Shown one piece after another: positions 21,424-31,036 of a stretch of DNA of 64,000 bases (within the stretch, counting starts at the first letter, position 1; the number at the start of each line of letters is the position of its first letter). A program made the position numbers and the translations under genes. The DNA lies in NCBI RefSeq assembly GCF_036323735.1, contig NC_086031.1, positions 42,828,225-42,892,224 on the forward strand. Reading direction: 5' to 3'. Origin of the DNA: Rattus norvegicus. Taxonomy: Eukaryota; Chordata; Mammalia; Rodentia; Muridae. The notes beneath the pieces were generated by a model. That model searched no databases, was not told the DNA's origin, and saw nothing but the letters and a program-made list of their open reading frames with translations.

Positions 21424-21915
21424 GTGCCTCCGGACCACCAAGCCATAGCTTGGATCTTGAATGGTCCTCCAAAAGTTCTGTGTGTTGATGGTTTGCTCCC
21501 CAGTTCCTGGTGCTACCGGGAGGCAAAGGATCCTTTAAGAGATGGGACTTGGGTCAGAGAAAGCGAGGTCATGCCAATCTTTTCTTTCTTCTCCCTCAGT
21601 TTCCTTCTTTTTTTTTCTTTCTTTTTTTTTCCGGAGCTGGGGACTGAACCCAGGGCCTTGCGCTTGCTAGGCAAGCTCTCTACCACCGAGCTAAATCCCC
21701 AACCTTCTTCTTCCTAGCTCTGTCCTTTCTTCCTCCCTCCTTTTGCTTCCTGGCCGTAGCATTGTCCCGAGATAAGCACTCTCCTGTGCCACACCCCTCC
21801 CCCTAAGGTTCTATGCAGTTACACTCCTGAAGCAACAAACCCAAGCGACCACACACCAAACCTGTGACCCCAGTACCATTTTCATTGTTACAGCGACAGG
21901 CGTCTGACAAGCATG
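21424..21915 (+). mobile_element. Old LTR/hAT-like repeat split by an ID insertion
   Basis: 'tcctccaaaagttctgtgtgttgatggtttgctccccag', 'gctaccgggaggcaaaggatcctttaagagatggg' and, after the ID element, 'cattgttacagcgacaggcgtctgac' resemble old mammalian MaLR/hAT-like repeats. The family is not certain. Confidence 0.4.
21606..21704 (-). mobile_element. ID SINE, reversed
   Basis: T-rich tail at 21606-21630, then the reversed ID body 'ccggagctggggactgaac...ctctaccaccgagctaaatccccaacc'. Inserted inside the older repeat on either side. Confidence 0.95.
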
Positions 21916-21934
21916 ATCATTTTGTCTCGTTCTT

Positions 21935-22055
21935 TCTTCGTTTTGAGAGAAGGTCTCATGCAGCCTAGACTGCTATGTAGTCGAGGACAATCCTGAACTC
22001 TGAGTCTCCTCCTTTATGCTTGGATTTTAGGCATATTCATCATGTCCAGCCACAA
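21935..22055 (-). mobile_element. B1 SINE
   Basis: Reversed: 'gttttgagagaaggtctcatgcagcctagactgc', 'gaggacaatcctgaactctgag', 'ggattttaggcatattcatcatgtccagcc'. Confidence 0.75.
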
Positions 22056-22104
22056 CCACTGACATTATTCCTTAATAAGTTATTTCACTGGGCCTTTATT
22101 CTGT

Positions 22105-22230
22105 TCGTCTTGGCCTCCTTCCCTGGTCACCTGCCTGTCTGCTTTCTATTTTGCTACCAAGGCATAAGCCTCATACAACCTTTGTGAGTTGTATCTCTAA
22201 AGTTATTATGCTAAATCTCTAACATCCAAT
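22105..22230 (+). repeat. Copy 1 of a 120-bp duplicated/dispersed segment
   Basis: Aligns by eye with 22880-23000 (shared 'cttccctg', 'tcaaggca/ccaaggca', 'acaacctYtgtgag', 'tgctaaatctc'), roughly three quarters identical. Either an old local duplication or two members of one dispersed family. Confidence 0.6.
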
Positions 22231-22234
22231 ATGG

Positions 22235-22344
22235 GGGAAAGGGGAGAGAGGGAGAAGGGATGGAGGGAGGAAGCAAGCAAGGGAGGGAGGGAGAGGGAGG
22301 AAGAGGGAGGGAGAGAGGGAGAGGGAGAGGGAGAGGGAGAGGGA

Positions 22345-22400
<56 letters not shown>
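22235..22400. repeat. (GGGAGA)n/(GA)n purine tract
   Basis: Irregular GGGAGG, then a GAGAGG hexamer array, then about 23 GA units. Confidence 0.97.
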
Positions 22401-22402
<2 letters not shown>

Positions 22403-22404
22403 TT

Positions 22405-22510
22405 GCTGGAGTTGGTTCTCTCCTTCCACTATGCAAGTTCCAGGGATCAAACATATGTTGTCAGGCTTGGTGAGCAGGACTTTTACCTGTCGAACCATCT
22501 TGCTGACCTC
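22405..22510 (-). mobile_element. B2/B3-type SINE 5' end, reversed
   Basis: 'gttggttctctccttccactatgcaagttccagggatcaaac', 'gtcaggcttggtgagcaggac', 'acctgtcgaaccatcttgctgacc'. Confidence 0.75.
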
Positions 22511-22875
22511 TGTAATCCACTTTGAAAGGAACTTTTTTAAAATAAGAAAGTGGTAGTCACTGAAGAAATACAGAAATTGAGACATAATCAGGAAAGGGCC
22601 ATAGGCTTTCTTTTTTAGAATAAGTTGTATGTAGCAAACTTTGTCTCACTGAATCTACACAGCAGTCAGTTTCTCACAGGAGGAACTTTAGAACCTGAGT
22701 TAACCACCTTCTCCCTGCCCTTCCTCAGAGGCGAGGGACAGGAACCTAGGACTGTGTAAAGAGTTCAGCTACTTCCCTGCAAGGAGCCCTTTCCCTAGTT
22801 TACCCCAAGAGATCTTCTAGCAGCTTGAGGAGGAGAGAGGGGGAGAGGGGGACCTCCCCTCTGCTCATCTTGGTG
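22511..22875. other. No recognised feature
   Basis: Single-copy-looking; ends in a short GA-rich patch at 22820-22850. Confidence 0.45.
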
Positions 22876-22879
22876 TGTG

Positions 22880-23000
22880 ACCCCCTTCCCTGTTCACCCA
22901 GACATCAGCTTCCCACCTTGTTATCAAGGCACAGCCCTATACAACCTCTGTGAGCTGCACCTCTAAAATTCTTCTGCTAAATCTCCAGCCTCCGATATCT
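22880..23000 (+). repeat. Copy 2 of the 120-bp duplicated/dispersed segment
   Basis: Partner of 22105-22230, see there; it continues to about 23100 with 'gcacgattgtatttgaagatgg', reminiscent of MaLR LTRs. Confidence 0.6.
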
Positions 23001-23356
23001 TAAAGCACGATTGTATTTGAAGATGGCGTGGCTCTCTTGGCAGGAATGAAGAGCCCTACAGAGACACTTACGTTCCTCCCTTTGGCTATCAAACTATTAA
23101 AACAATGAACCCCAAGAAATTAATTTTTTCCAGGAGGTTTGTGCTGAGGAGGAGAAAGGCTGAAGTCTGGTGCCAGTCAGAGGAGGAAATTGGTTCCCAG
23201 GAAGTGATTTCACACGGCTCTGATAACTTGTCAGGGAACTTGGAAGGAGAGACTAGAGTGGAGATGGTGCTGTGTCAGTGATGGGCAGAACCACATCTTG
23301 ACCGGGCTTACTTAGTTATGCATGCCTCTTGCTCTCTATTTAAGTGTAACTTTCTC

Positions 23357-23690
23357 TTTTTTTTCCTAATCATTCCATTCGTTTACATTTCAAATGATAT
23401 CCCCCTTCCCAGTTACCCCTCCACAACCCTCCCATCCCATCCCCACTCTCTCCCCTCCCCTTTGCCTCTATGAGGGTGCTCCTCGACCCACTCCCCCACT
23501 TCCCCTCCCTCCTCTAGCATCAAGCCTCCCTCCCCTTCCATTGATGTCAGATAAGGCCATCCTCTGCTACATATGTATCTGGAGTCTTGGCTCCCTCCAA
23601 GTATACTCGTTGGTTGCTGGTTTAGTCCCTGGGAGCCCTGGGTGGTCCAGTTAATTGATATTGTTCTTCGTATGGGGTTGCAGTTAAGTG
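23357..23690 (-). mobile_element. Rodent LINE-1 3'UTR, reversed
   Basis: Starts 'cattcgtttacatttcaaatgatatcccccttccc', then a C/T-rich G4-antisense region, then 'gataaggccatcctctgctacatatgtatctggagtc'. Its complement matches the 3'UTR of the older L1 at 37.6-37.9 kb in this window (tgcatatgtagcagaggatggcc). 5'-truncated. Confidence 0.9.
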
Positions 23691-24484
23691 TAACGTTCAT
23701 GTCAGGACCCCAAAAGTAGACAGGGTGGGGGTCCAGACAGGGGGGTGTCTTGGGACCTCTTGTTACTCTTCCTGATCTGGCTTTTCATTATAACTTGTGT
23801 TTTAATTGGTTTATTGAGGACGCGTGGGCTAGGAAATGCCAGGGCATAGGCTCTGACCCTAATAACTATAGTAGCAATGGGGTGAACCCCCAAAAGCCAG
23901 GTGCTGAAACACAGTGGCCATGTGATTGGGGACTCAAGAACTCAATTTTACCACAAAGCAAATAAGTTCCACCTGTTTCTCCTGCGTCTGCTCTGTGAGG
24001 ACAGATCTCTCGCTCCTGACGATGCTCAAGGCAGCATCTTGGAGGTGGAGAACGGACTGTGACTAACCTGTCAGTCCCTTTATCTTTGACTTCCCAGCCT
24101 CCAGAGCTTTAAGAAATCGATTTCAGCTCTTTGTCCATGGCCCAATGCCAGGGGTTTGGGCCTGTACAGGCCTTAAAACTTGAGGTGATTAAAAAAGAGG
24201 GTCTTGGGTGGGCTTTTTCTCTGATCTGGCTGGTGTCCCTGTAATAGAGGAGACTCGGGCATGCTGGGAGGGAGCATGGGAGTCCTCACAGAAAGGCCTG
24301 GGAGAACAAGAAGCAAGAAGTTGCTGTCAGCTAAGGGGATGCTTCTGAAGCAAGCGAGCCTGCCGCTGCCTCTGCTCCTCACTTCAAACTTCCAGAACTA
24401 TAGGGAGTTTCTGCTTAAACCATCCCATCTCTGTCAGTGGGATCTCTGTCATCTGTCTGTCTCTCTTTTAAGCTCCCTGTCCGC
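23691..24484. other. No firm feature
   Basis: Single-copy-looking; 24090-24130 'gacttcccagcctccagagctttaagaaat' has a faint MaLR LTR end-like look. No exon recognised. Confidence 0.4.
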
Positions 24485-24640
24485 CTTATTTAGGGTTTCT
24501 TCTGCTGTGATACATGCCATGACCAAAAGCAACTTGGGGATCAAGGGTTTATTTAACCTTATACTCCCAAGTGTCAGTCCCTCGCTGAGAGAAGGCAAGG
24601 TGGGAACTGAAGGCAGGAACCTGGAGGCAGGAACTGAAGC
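24485..24640. mobile_element. RCHARR1/URR1-like transposon end
   Basis: 'ttcttctgctgtgatacatgccatgaccaaaagcaacttgggg' and 'gaactgaaggcaggaacctggaggcagg' match the same family as 20.17-20.61 kb. Confidence 0.65.
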
Positions 24641-24928
24641 AAAAGCCCCTCTCTTTACCATTCTCTCCTCCCATACCTCTCCTCTCCCCCATCTCTCTGC
24701 CTCTTTCGCCTCCCTCTTTCTATTTCTCTCCATATCTATCCATCCGTCTTCATGTATCTCCCTACCTCCCTCTTTCTGTCCCTTCCTGTCTCCCCTTTTC
24801 TCCCTTTCTCTTCCTGTCTCCCTCTCTAACCTTTTCTCTTTCTACCTCTTTATCCCAATATCTTGGTCCATGTGTTTCTATATCTTTGTCTCTCTTTCCC
24901 TCTCTTCATCTTTCTCTTTCTCCTCTCT

Positions 24929-24979
<51 letters not shown>
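24641..24979. repeat. CT-rich tract ending in (TATC)12
   Basis: Polypyrimidine sequence from 24650, then an uninterrupted TATC tetranucleotide at 24931-24979. A 248-codon Ser/Leu-rich open frame across it is a composition artefact. Confidence 0.95.
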
Positions 24980-25069
24980 CTGCCTCTCCCTTTGTCCCCA
25001 TTCTTAAATAACTGAAATCTCTCTATTATCTGGTAGAATCCCCCTCCCCTTTCCCTAGTACTTTTCCAA

Positions 25070-25212
25070 GGTCCCTTCTGGGCCATGAGCTCCTTGAGAA
25101 CCACATTGCCTGCCTGGCTGATTTCTACATTGACAGCATCTAGTATGGCACTGGGTATATCTTAGGAAAGTCAGATATGAATGAATGAATGAATGAATGA
25201 ATGAATGAATGA
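25070..25212 (+). mobile_element. LINE-2 3' end with (ATGA)9 tail
   Basis: 'gagctccttgagaaccac', 'tctagtatggcactgggtatatcttagg' correspond to the familiar L2 3' end (ctccttgaggg...agcacagtgcctggcacatagtagg), which ends in short tetranucleotide repeats. Here the tail is nine perfect ATGA units at 25177-25212. Confidence 0.6.
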
Positions 25213-26334
25213 TCAATGAGATGCTTTCTCGGAGTCCTGATACAGAGCAGGGATATTAGGCAGGCAGGACTCGGGGAGGGGCCATCCAGTCCCTCCCCCA
25301 CTTATGTTCACTGGAATGTCCTGGGTCAATCCTGCAATTTTTCTACCACCAGCCCTTCCCCACCAGCCTCCCAGCCTCCCAGTCTCCCAGTCTCTCAGTT
25401 TCCCAGTCTCTCAGCCTCTCTCTCATCCCAAGATTTTGACTCCCAGCCTCCCAGCCTCCCAGCCTCTCAGCCTCTCAGCCTCCGGCCCAGGGCTTTAGCT
25501 TTCATCCTCCCTCCCATACCCCCCCACACCCTTCATCACCATTTAATGACATGCAGAAGATGTGAATTCCCCTAGGCCCAGTTGTGTGGTCCTCTCCTCA
25601 AAGGCTGGCTCCCTACCCTCGCTCCAGCAAGTCCCTTTGGAGGGTCTGACAGACAGTCTTCCTTTCTCACCCCTCCAGCTGGACCCACTCAGGGAGCAGA
25701 AGGATTTTTCTGGGAACTAGACAGGGAGGAGGAGCCGGGAAAAGCCACAGAGGCCCAAACTTGGGCTGTCTGTGTTCTGTGCCTGATGTCCGAGCAGGGC
25801 TCCAAGCTGCCTGGGTGAGGTACACTGGCTCACTGTGAGAGGGGAAGAGACTGAACAGGGCCATGTTTACCCAGCCCAGCCTGCTGGGAGTCAGGCCTGG
25901 TGGTGGCCAGTCTCTTAGCACAAGGAAGCCCTCTGGAGAAAACAGCTCTCAGTGAGAAAGAAGCCAGGCAGACATGTCTGGCCAAGGATGAAAGCCTCAG
26001 GCCTCAGAGGGTGGGCGGCACTGAGGACAGGCTGAATCTGGTGGCCTGGGTCTGTGCCATTTGTAGGAAGGACCCCAGGGAACAGGACAGGCTTGTCACA
26101 CGCAGAAGGTGGCCTCTCCCATGGATCTGGCTCTCTGGGTACTGTAAGGGTTCCTGCCACCCAGGAAAAGGTGTCAGACATCTGAAGCAGCCCCCTTTGG
26201 TGGCTGAGAGATCTGGAGCCACTCCAGAGAAGGGTGTGTGTGTGTGTGTGCCTGGGAGGCAGGGACAGTGTCTGGGATCTATGGCCACTGGCACAGGTCA
26301 CAGCTCTGCTACATTTTCTTTTAAAATCAGAAAG
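25213..26334. other. Single-copy DNA with a CTCCCAG array
   Basis: 25360-25490 is an imperfect 8-9 bp 'cctcccag/tctcccag' array. The rest is single-copy-looking, moderately GC-rich; no exon recognised. Confidence 0.45.
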
Positions 26335-26580
26335 AGAAGCTGGGGGGCTGAACCAGTTCTACAGTGTTTGCTATGAAAGCCCAGAGACCAGAACTCCATC
26401 TCTAGAACACCCTGGGGACAAAAGCTGGTGGTGGCAAATGCTTGTAACCCTAGCACTTGAGCAGTGGAAAGGCAGAGACTGGGGGATCCTTAGGGCGTGC
26501 TGGCCAGCAGTCTAGAAGAATAGCCAATCTCCAGGCCCAGTGAAAGACCCTGTCTCAAAAAATAAAATAAAAAGTTGAAA
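26335..26580 (+). mobile_element. B3 SINE
   Basis: 'gaagctggggggctgaaccagt', 'cttgtaaccctagcacttgagcagtgg', 'gtgaaagaccctgtctcaaaaaataaaat'. Full length, old. Confidence 0.85.
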
Positions 26581-26667
26581 AAAAACCTGAGGAACACAGC
26601 TGACCAGATACTGATATTTGACTTTCAAGATTGTGCTTAGCCAGGAGCTAAGGAGAAAGGAGGAACC

Positions 26668-26707
<40 letters not shown>

Positions 26708-27259
26708 TGTGGTTTACAGTGAATTTGAGGTGCCTGGGAGAGTTAAGAAATTATTCTCGAGCAGCAGTGAGGGTTGCACAACATCAGGAGTAGCCCTTAA
26801 ATCAAAAGCCCTTAAATTGTGCACTTTAAAAGGTTCAGTTTTATTGTGTGTGCATTTTCTTAATTAAGCTTTCCTTATTGGTTGTTATTATTTTTAGGAC
26901 AAAGGAGTCAGGACAGAAAGAGGGAAAAGGATACAGTAGAGACAACAAGCGAAAAACAGGGATGAGGGCAGGCAAAATCGAAACTGGGAAACAGGTTTCA
27001 TTTGGCATACAAAAACAGGGGCTTCCTGGAATGTTGAACTAAGGAAAATTGAGGCTGTGTGAAAACTCAGAAGGAATAAATTGGTGATCGGTTCATGATG
27101 TCTGCCTTGGCCACTGGGCAGGGGAGAGGAGGTACAGATGGTATGAGGATTATTCCCATGATCCTTTTCACCAGTCAAAACCCCAGATCCGAGATGATTG
27201 GTAGGAAGTACATACTCTGAAGAACTGAGTTAGAGGAATGAGATCAGAGCAGGCACATC
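26581..27259. other. Mostly unremarkable, with (TG)18 at 26671-26706
   Basis: A TG microsatellite lies at 26671-26706. The 'aaattgtgcactttaaaaggttcag' patch at 26815-26840 looks like an ancient repeat end. Nothing else recognised. Confidence 0.45.
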
Positions 27260-27409
27260 TCTCTCTCTGTGTCTGTGTCTGTGTCTGTGTCTGTGTCTGT
27301 GTCTGTGTCTGTGTCTGTGTCTGTGTCTGTGTCTGTGTCTGTGTCTGTGTCTGTGTCTGTCTCTGTCTCTGTCTCTGTCTCTGTCTCTGTCTCGTGTGTG
27401 AATGTGCAT

Positions 27410-27460
<51 letters not shown>
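27260..27460. repeat. (TGTGTC)n, (TGTCTC)n and (TG)n
   Basis: About 16 CTGTGT hexamers at 27267-27360, then five CTGTCT units, then TG at 27412-27459. Same hexamer as 12.2 kb but on the opposite strand. Confidence 0.97.
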
Positions 27461-27462
<2 letters not shown>

Positions 27463-27469
27463 GGGGTGT

Positions 27470-27765
27470 GTATGTGAAGGTTAAAAGCTACCCTTTGGTA
27501 TTGCTCTCAGGTGTCATCCACCGTGGTTTTATTTGTTTTTCTTTTTGAGACAGAGTCTCTCATTCTCTATGAGTTTATTGGCTGTGGTAGGTAGGCTGGC
27601 CATCGAGCCCCAGGGCTCTGTCTGAGTCGACCTCCCCGAATGCTGATTATAGATATATGCCATCACAGCCGCTTTTGTATAGGTTCTCAGGGTAGAACAC
27701 AAGTCCTTGTGCTGGGTGGCAGGCACCTACAGTCTGATCCACCTTGCAGCTCTGAAAAAAATCTC
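27470..27765 (-). mobile_element. B3 SINE
   Basis: Reversed: 'ctttttgagacagagtctctcattctctatgag', 'ggctggccatcgagccccagggctctgtc', 'aatgctgattatagatatatgccatcac'. Flanked by its TG tail. Confidence 0.85.
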
Positions 27766-28577
27766 TCGAGACAGCTACTATCTGAGACACTGCTCTATAT
27801 AAGCCTGTGAGGCCCATGCATGTGCCTTCCTTTCTCACTATCTTTTTCCTCAGAACACTCATCACTCCCGGGCAGCTGCTGCCTGCATTGTACCCGTTCC
27901 CCAGGGCAGGTTGCAGCTCTGAACTGCACAGGTCAGCAGTCTTGCTTCTGTTCTAATTGCCCCCTCTTTCCCCCACAAGACCAAGCACTCCCCCTGGAGA
28001 AAAGGTAGTGGAGGAAAGAAAGGCTTTTCCAGCTCCTCCCGGTGCAAACCCTTTTATTAAAATATGTGCACCGCCAGCTTGTTCATCCTTCTCCAGTGGG
28101 CCTCAGCAATTAAGATCCCCCCCTCACTTTTCACGGTGTGTCAAGAGACCAGCTCTGGGCAGCAAAGAAAAATACATTTGTCATTGGGATGACAGCCACA
28201 ACAGCTAAAACCATTTTTATCCCTTAGTAGTGTAGCTAACCTCATCCCTTCTGGGAAAAAAAATAATGAATATGAGAAATTCTGTTTACAAATATGCACT
28301 TCTTACTGATGTCTCTCGAAGCCCAGCCATTTTTCAAAAGGACAGATTTCTCTGAAACGCTGTTCAAGGCCACAAGATAAAAGGTGCTATCTAGAGAGTT
28401 GCCCGGGGCTCTGTGTGTTTAACCGGGTAATTGGGCACTGATTGTGGAAGGTCAAGTTCTTGAGCCAAATTGCCCCAAGGTGTTCATCTGGAAGGAAGTC
28501 CTGGGGTGACACAATCAGGTCTAAGAGCACCCCTCCCTCTCTGCTGCTTCCTAAAGGGCCAGTGGCTCCATTAGGGT
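27766..28577. other. No recognised feature
   Basis: Single-copy-looking; no exon, SINE or tract recognised. Confidence 0.45.
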
Positions 28578-28719
28578 TATAAAGTATCCCCTCACCTTCA
28601 TTCAAGCAAGTGTGTGTGTGTGTGTGTGAGTGTGTGTGAGTGTGTGTGTGTGTGTGTGTGTTAGGCTTATAGGCTTATAAAGTATCCCCTCACCTTCATT
28701 CAAGCAAGTGTGTGTGTGT

Positions 28720-28751
<32 letters not shown>

Positions 28752-28793
28752 TAGGCTTATAGGCTTATAAAGTATCCCCTCACCTTCATTCAA

Positions 28794-28839
<46 letters not shown>

Positions 28840-28973
28840 GGCTTATAAAGTATCTCCTTACCTTTATACAAGCAAGCAAGTGTGTGTGTGTGTACAAGTG
28901 TGTGTGTGTGTGTGTGTGCGTGTGTGTTAGGCTTATATGCTTATAAAGTATCTCCTTACTTTTATTCAAGTAA

Positions 28974-29021
<48 letters not shown>

Positions 29022-29107
29022 GCTTATAGGCTTATAAAGTATCTCACTTTTTTTCAAACAAGTGTGTGTGCATGTGTGTGTGTGCAAGTGTGTGTGTGTG
29101 TGTGTGT
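28578..29107. repeat. Six-unit compound VNTR, 78-98 bp units
   Basis: 'ataaagtatc' followed by 'cctYaccttcattcaagcaag', a variable (TG)n of 10-20 units and 'ttaggcttataggctt' recurs with unit starts near 28579, 28677, 28767, 28845, 28943 and 29034. The first three units are nearly identical outside the TG run; the last three are more diverged. Confidence 0.97.
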
Positions 29108-29385
29108 GTAAGGGAGTGCATACACGCACATCTGTGTGTGCATTTGATGCGCAGAGGCTGTCATCAAGAGCTTCCCCCATCACTCTTTTCCTTAGTTCCT
29201 GAGGTAAACCTGGAGCTCATCACTTCAGCTTCGCTGTCTGGCCAGCTAATCCCTGAGAGCTTCTTGTCTCTGCCTCCCCCTGCCCTAGAGTTAAATACAC
29301 TGCCACATGCCTGACTTTATCTGTAGGTGTTGAGGATCCGGACTGTGGATCACCAAGCACTTTACCCACTGTGTCATGTTTCGTA
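29108..29385 (-). mobile_element. B3 SINE
   Basis: Reversed: 'gaggtaaacctggagctcatcacttcagc', 'gtctggccagctaatccctgagagcttcttgtctctgcctccc', 'caagcactttacccactgtgtcatg'. The VNTR grew from its TG tail side. Confidence 0.8.
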
Positions 29386-29784
29386 ATGCCGTGTAACTGC
29401 GGCGGCAGTAGTGAGGACACCTTGGCTGGCCCTGTCAAGGTGTCCCCCTGAGTAATCATGCCGTTTGACAGACCCAGTATAAGTGAGATTTATTGAGGGG
29501 AAAGAGAGCAGGGACCTGGAAAGGGGAAGGGGCAGAGAGAAGGGGTGGGGGAGGAGGAGAGAAGGACAGGAAGAGAGAGGGAGAGAAAGGGAGCCCTGCT
29601 GGGAGCACGTGGGAGCACAGAGGGAAAGAGAGTAAAGAAAGAAGGCAGAAAGCAAAGGCTGGGGTAGAGAATCAGTCCTCTCCATAGGCTGCCTCTGCCA
29701 CTGCCTCACCATCACAGAGCAGGTGACTGGGGGTGACAAAAGCCGTTGCTAGGTAGCTATCGAGCAGAGCTCTTAAGCCAATGC
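29386..29784. other. Purine-rich stretch, no gene
   Basis: 29480-29660 is GA/GGA-rich. 'gtgagatttattgagggg' may mark an LTR-like repeat but is not callable. Confidence 0.4.
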
Positions 29785-30274
29785 ACTGAACTAAAGAAAT
29801 GGTCCGCGTCCTTTGTCACTAGGGAAACGAAAACCAAAGGACCCTGAGATACCACCAGTCAGAATGGCTAAGATCAAAAAACTCGGGGGACAGCAAGTAC
29901 TGGTGAGGATGTGGAGAAAGAGGAACACTCCTCCATTGTTGGTGAGATTGCAAGCTGGTACCACTCTGGAAATCAGTCTGGTGGTTCCTCATTGTACTAA
30001 ATTGGACATTGAACTACCTGAGGACCCATCTATAACCCTCCTGGGCATATACCACAAAGATGCTCCAACGTATAACAAGGACACGTGCTCCACTATGTTC
30101 ATAGCAGCCTTATTTATAAAAGCCAGAAGCCGGAAAGAACCCAGATGCCCTTCAACAGAGGAATGGATACAGAAAATGTGGTACATCTACACAGTGGAGT
30201 ACTACTCAGCTATCAAAAACAATGCCTTTATGAAATTCTTAGGCAAATGGATGGAACTAGAAAATATCATTTTG
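29785..30274 (+). mobile_element. Older LINE-1, 5' portion (ORF2 C-terminal region)
   Basis: Reads through about 158 codons homologous to the C-terminal part of L1 ORF2p: the conserved 'RMAKIKK', 'LPEDPSI', 'KDTCSTMFIAALF' and 'MWYIYTVEYYSAIKNN' blocks match those of the young L1 at 35.5-35.9 kb. The zinc-knuckle cysteines are lost. It is 5'-truncated, and its remainder resumes at 36747, because the young L1 was inserted at 30275. Confidence 0.95.
30259..30274 (+). repeat. Target-site duplication of the young L1, left copy
   Basis: The 16-mer agaaaatatCattttg matches the right copy at 36731-36746 except for one C/T difference. Confidence 0.9.
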
Positions 30275-31036
30275 GGGAGGGAGAGCTAAACCTTCAGAGA
30301 GGCAGACAAGCCTGGGAAACCAGAAGAGACTGCTCTCTATACATACATCTCGGACGCCAGAGGAAAACACCAAAGGCCATCTGGAACCCTGGTGCACTGA
30401 AGCTCCCGGAAGGGGCGGCACAGGTCTTCCTGGTTGCTGCCGCCGCAGAGAGCCCGTGGGCAGCACCCCGCGAGCAAACTTGAGCCTCAGGACCACAGGT
30501 AAGACCAACTTGTCTGTTGCAAGAAAGCTGCCTGGTGAAATCGGGACACACAGAGGCAGAACTCCTCTAGGACCGGGCACGTCCTGTGTTTACCGGAAGT
30601 CCCACACCCGCGGATCCTGGCCTGCAGCAGCTCTCTGCTCCCAGACCCCGTGGGAAAGAGACCTCACCGCCTGGTCAGGTGGGCACTCCTGAGGCTGCAT
30701 AAGCTCCCGGAAACGGCGGCACAGGTCTTCCTGGTTGCTGCCGCCGCAGAGAGCCCGTGGGCAGCACCCCGCGAGCGAACTTGAGCCTCGGGACCACAGG
30801 TAAGACCAACTTTTCTGCTGCAAGAAAGCTGCCTGGTGAACTCAAGACACAGGCCCACAGGAACAGCTGAAGACCTGTAGAGAGGAAAAACTACACGCCC
30901 GAAAGCAGAACACTCTGTCCCCATAACTGACTGAAAGAGAGGAAAACAGGTCTACAGCACTCCTGACACACAGGCTTATAGGACAGTCTAGCCACTGTCA
31001 GAAATAGCAGAACAAAGTAACACTAGAGATAATCTG
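30275..31036 (+). promoter_or_regulatory. L1 5'UTR / internal promoter with two tandem monomers
   Basis: The block beginning 'aagctcccgga' at 30400 restarts at 30701, a 301-base period. The two copies are almost identical for about 140 bases (including 'gcggcacaggtcttcctgg' and 'gcaagaaagctgcctggtga'). The region is the most CpG-rich of the window. Rodent L1 5'UTRs are known internal Pol II promoters built from repeated monomers; activity of this copy is inferred. Confidence 0.85.

Noticed and set aside
24261..25007. 248-codon Ser/Leu-rich open frame
   Set aside because: Crosses a hAT fragment, a CT-rich tract and (TATC)12. Low complexity, no homology.
28578..29107. CRISPR-like repeat-spacer array
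   Set aside because: Repeats are separated by TG microsatellites, not unique spacers, and the DNA is mammalian.
29480..29660. Endogenous retrovirus LTR
   Set aside because: Purine-rich sequence with 'gagatttattga' recalls some rodent LTRs, but no LTR ends, primer site or internal region could be identified.
30275..31036. Separate CpG-island promoter of a host gene
   Set aside because: The CpG-rich region is the L1 5'UTR, continuous with ORF1.
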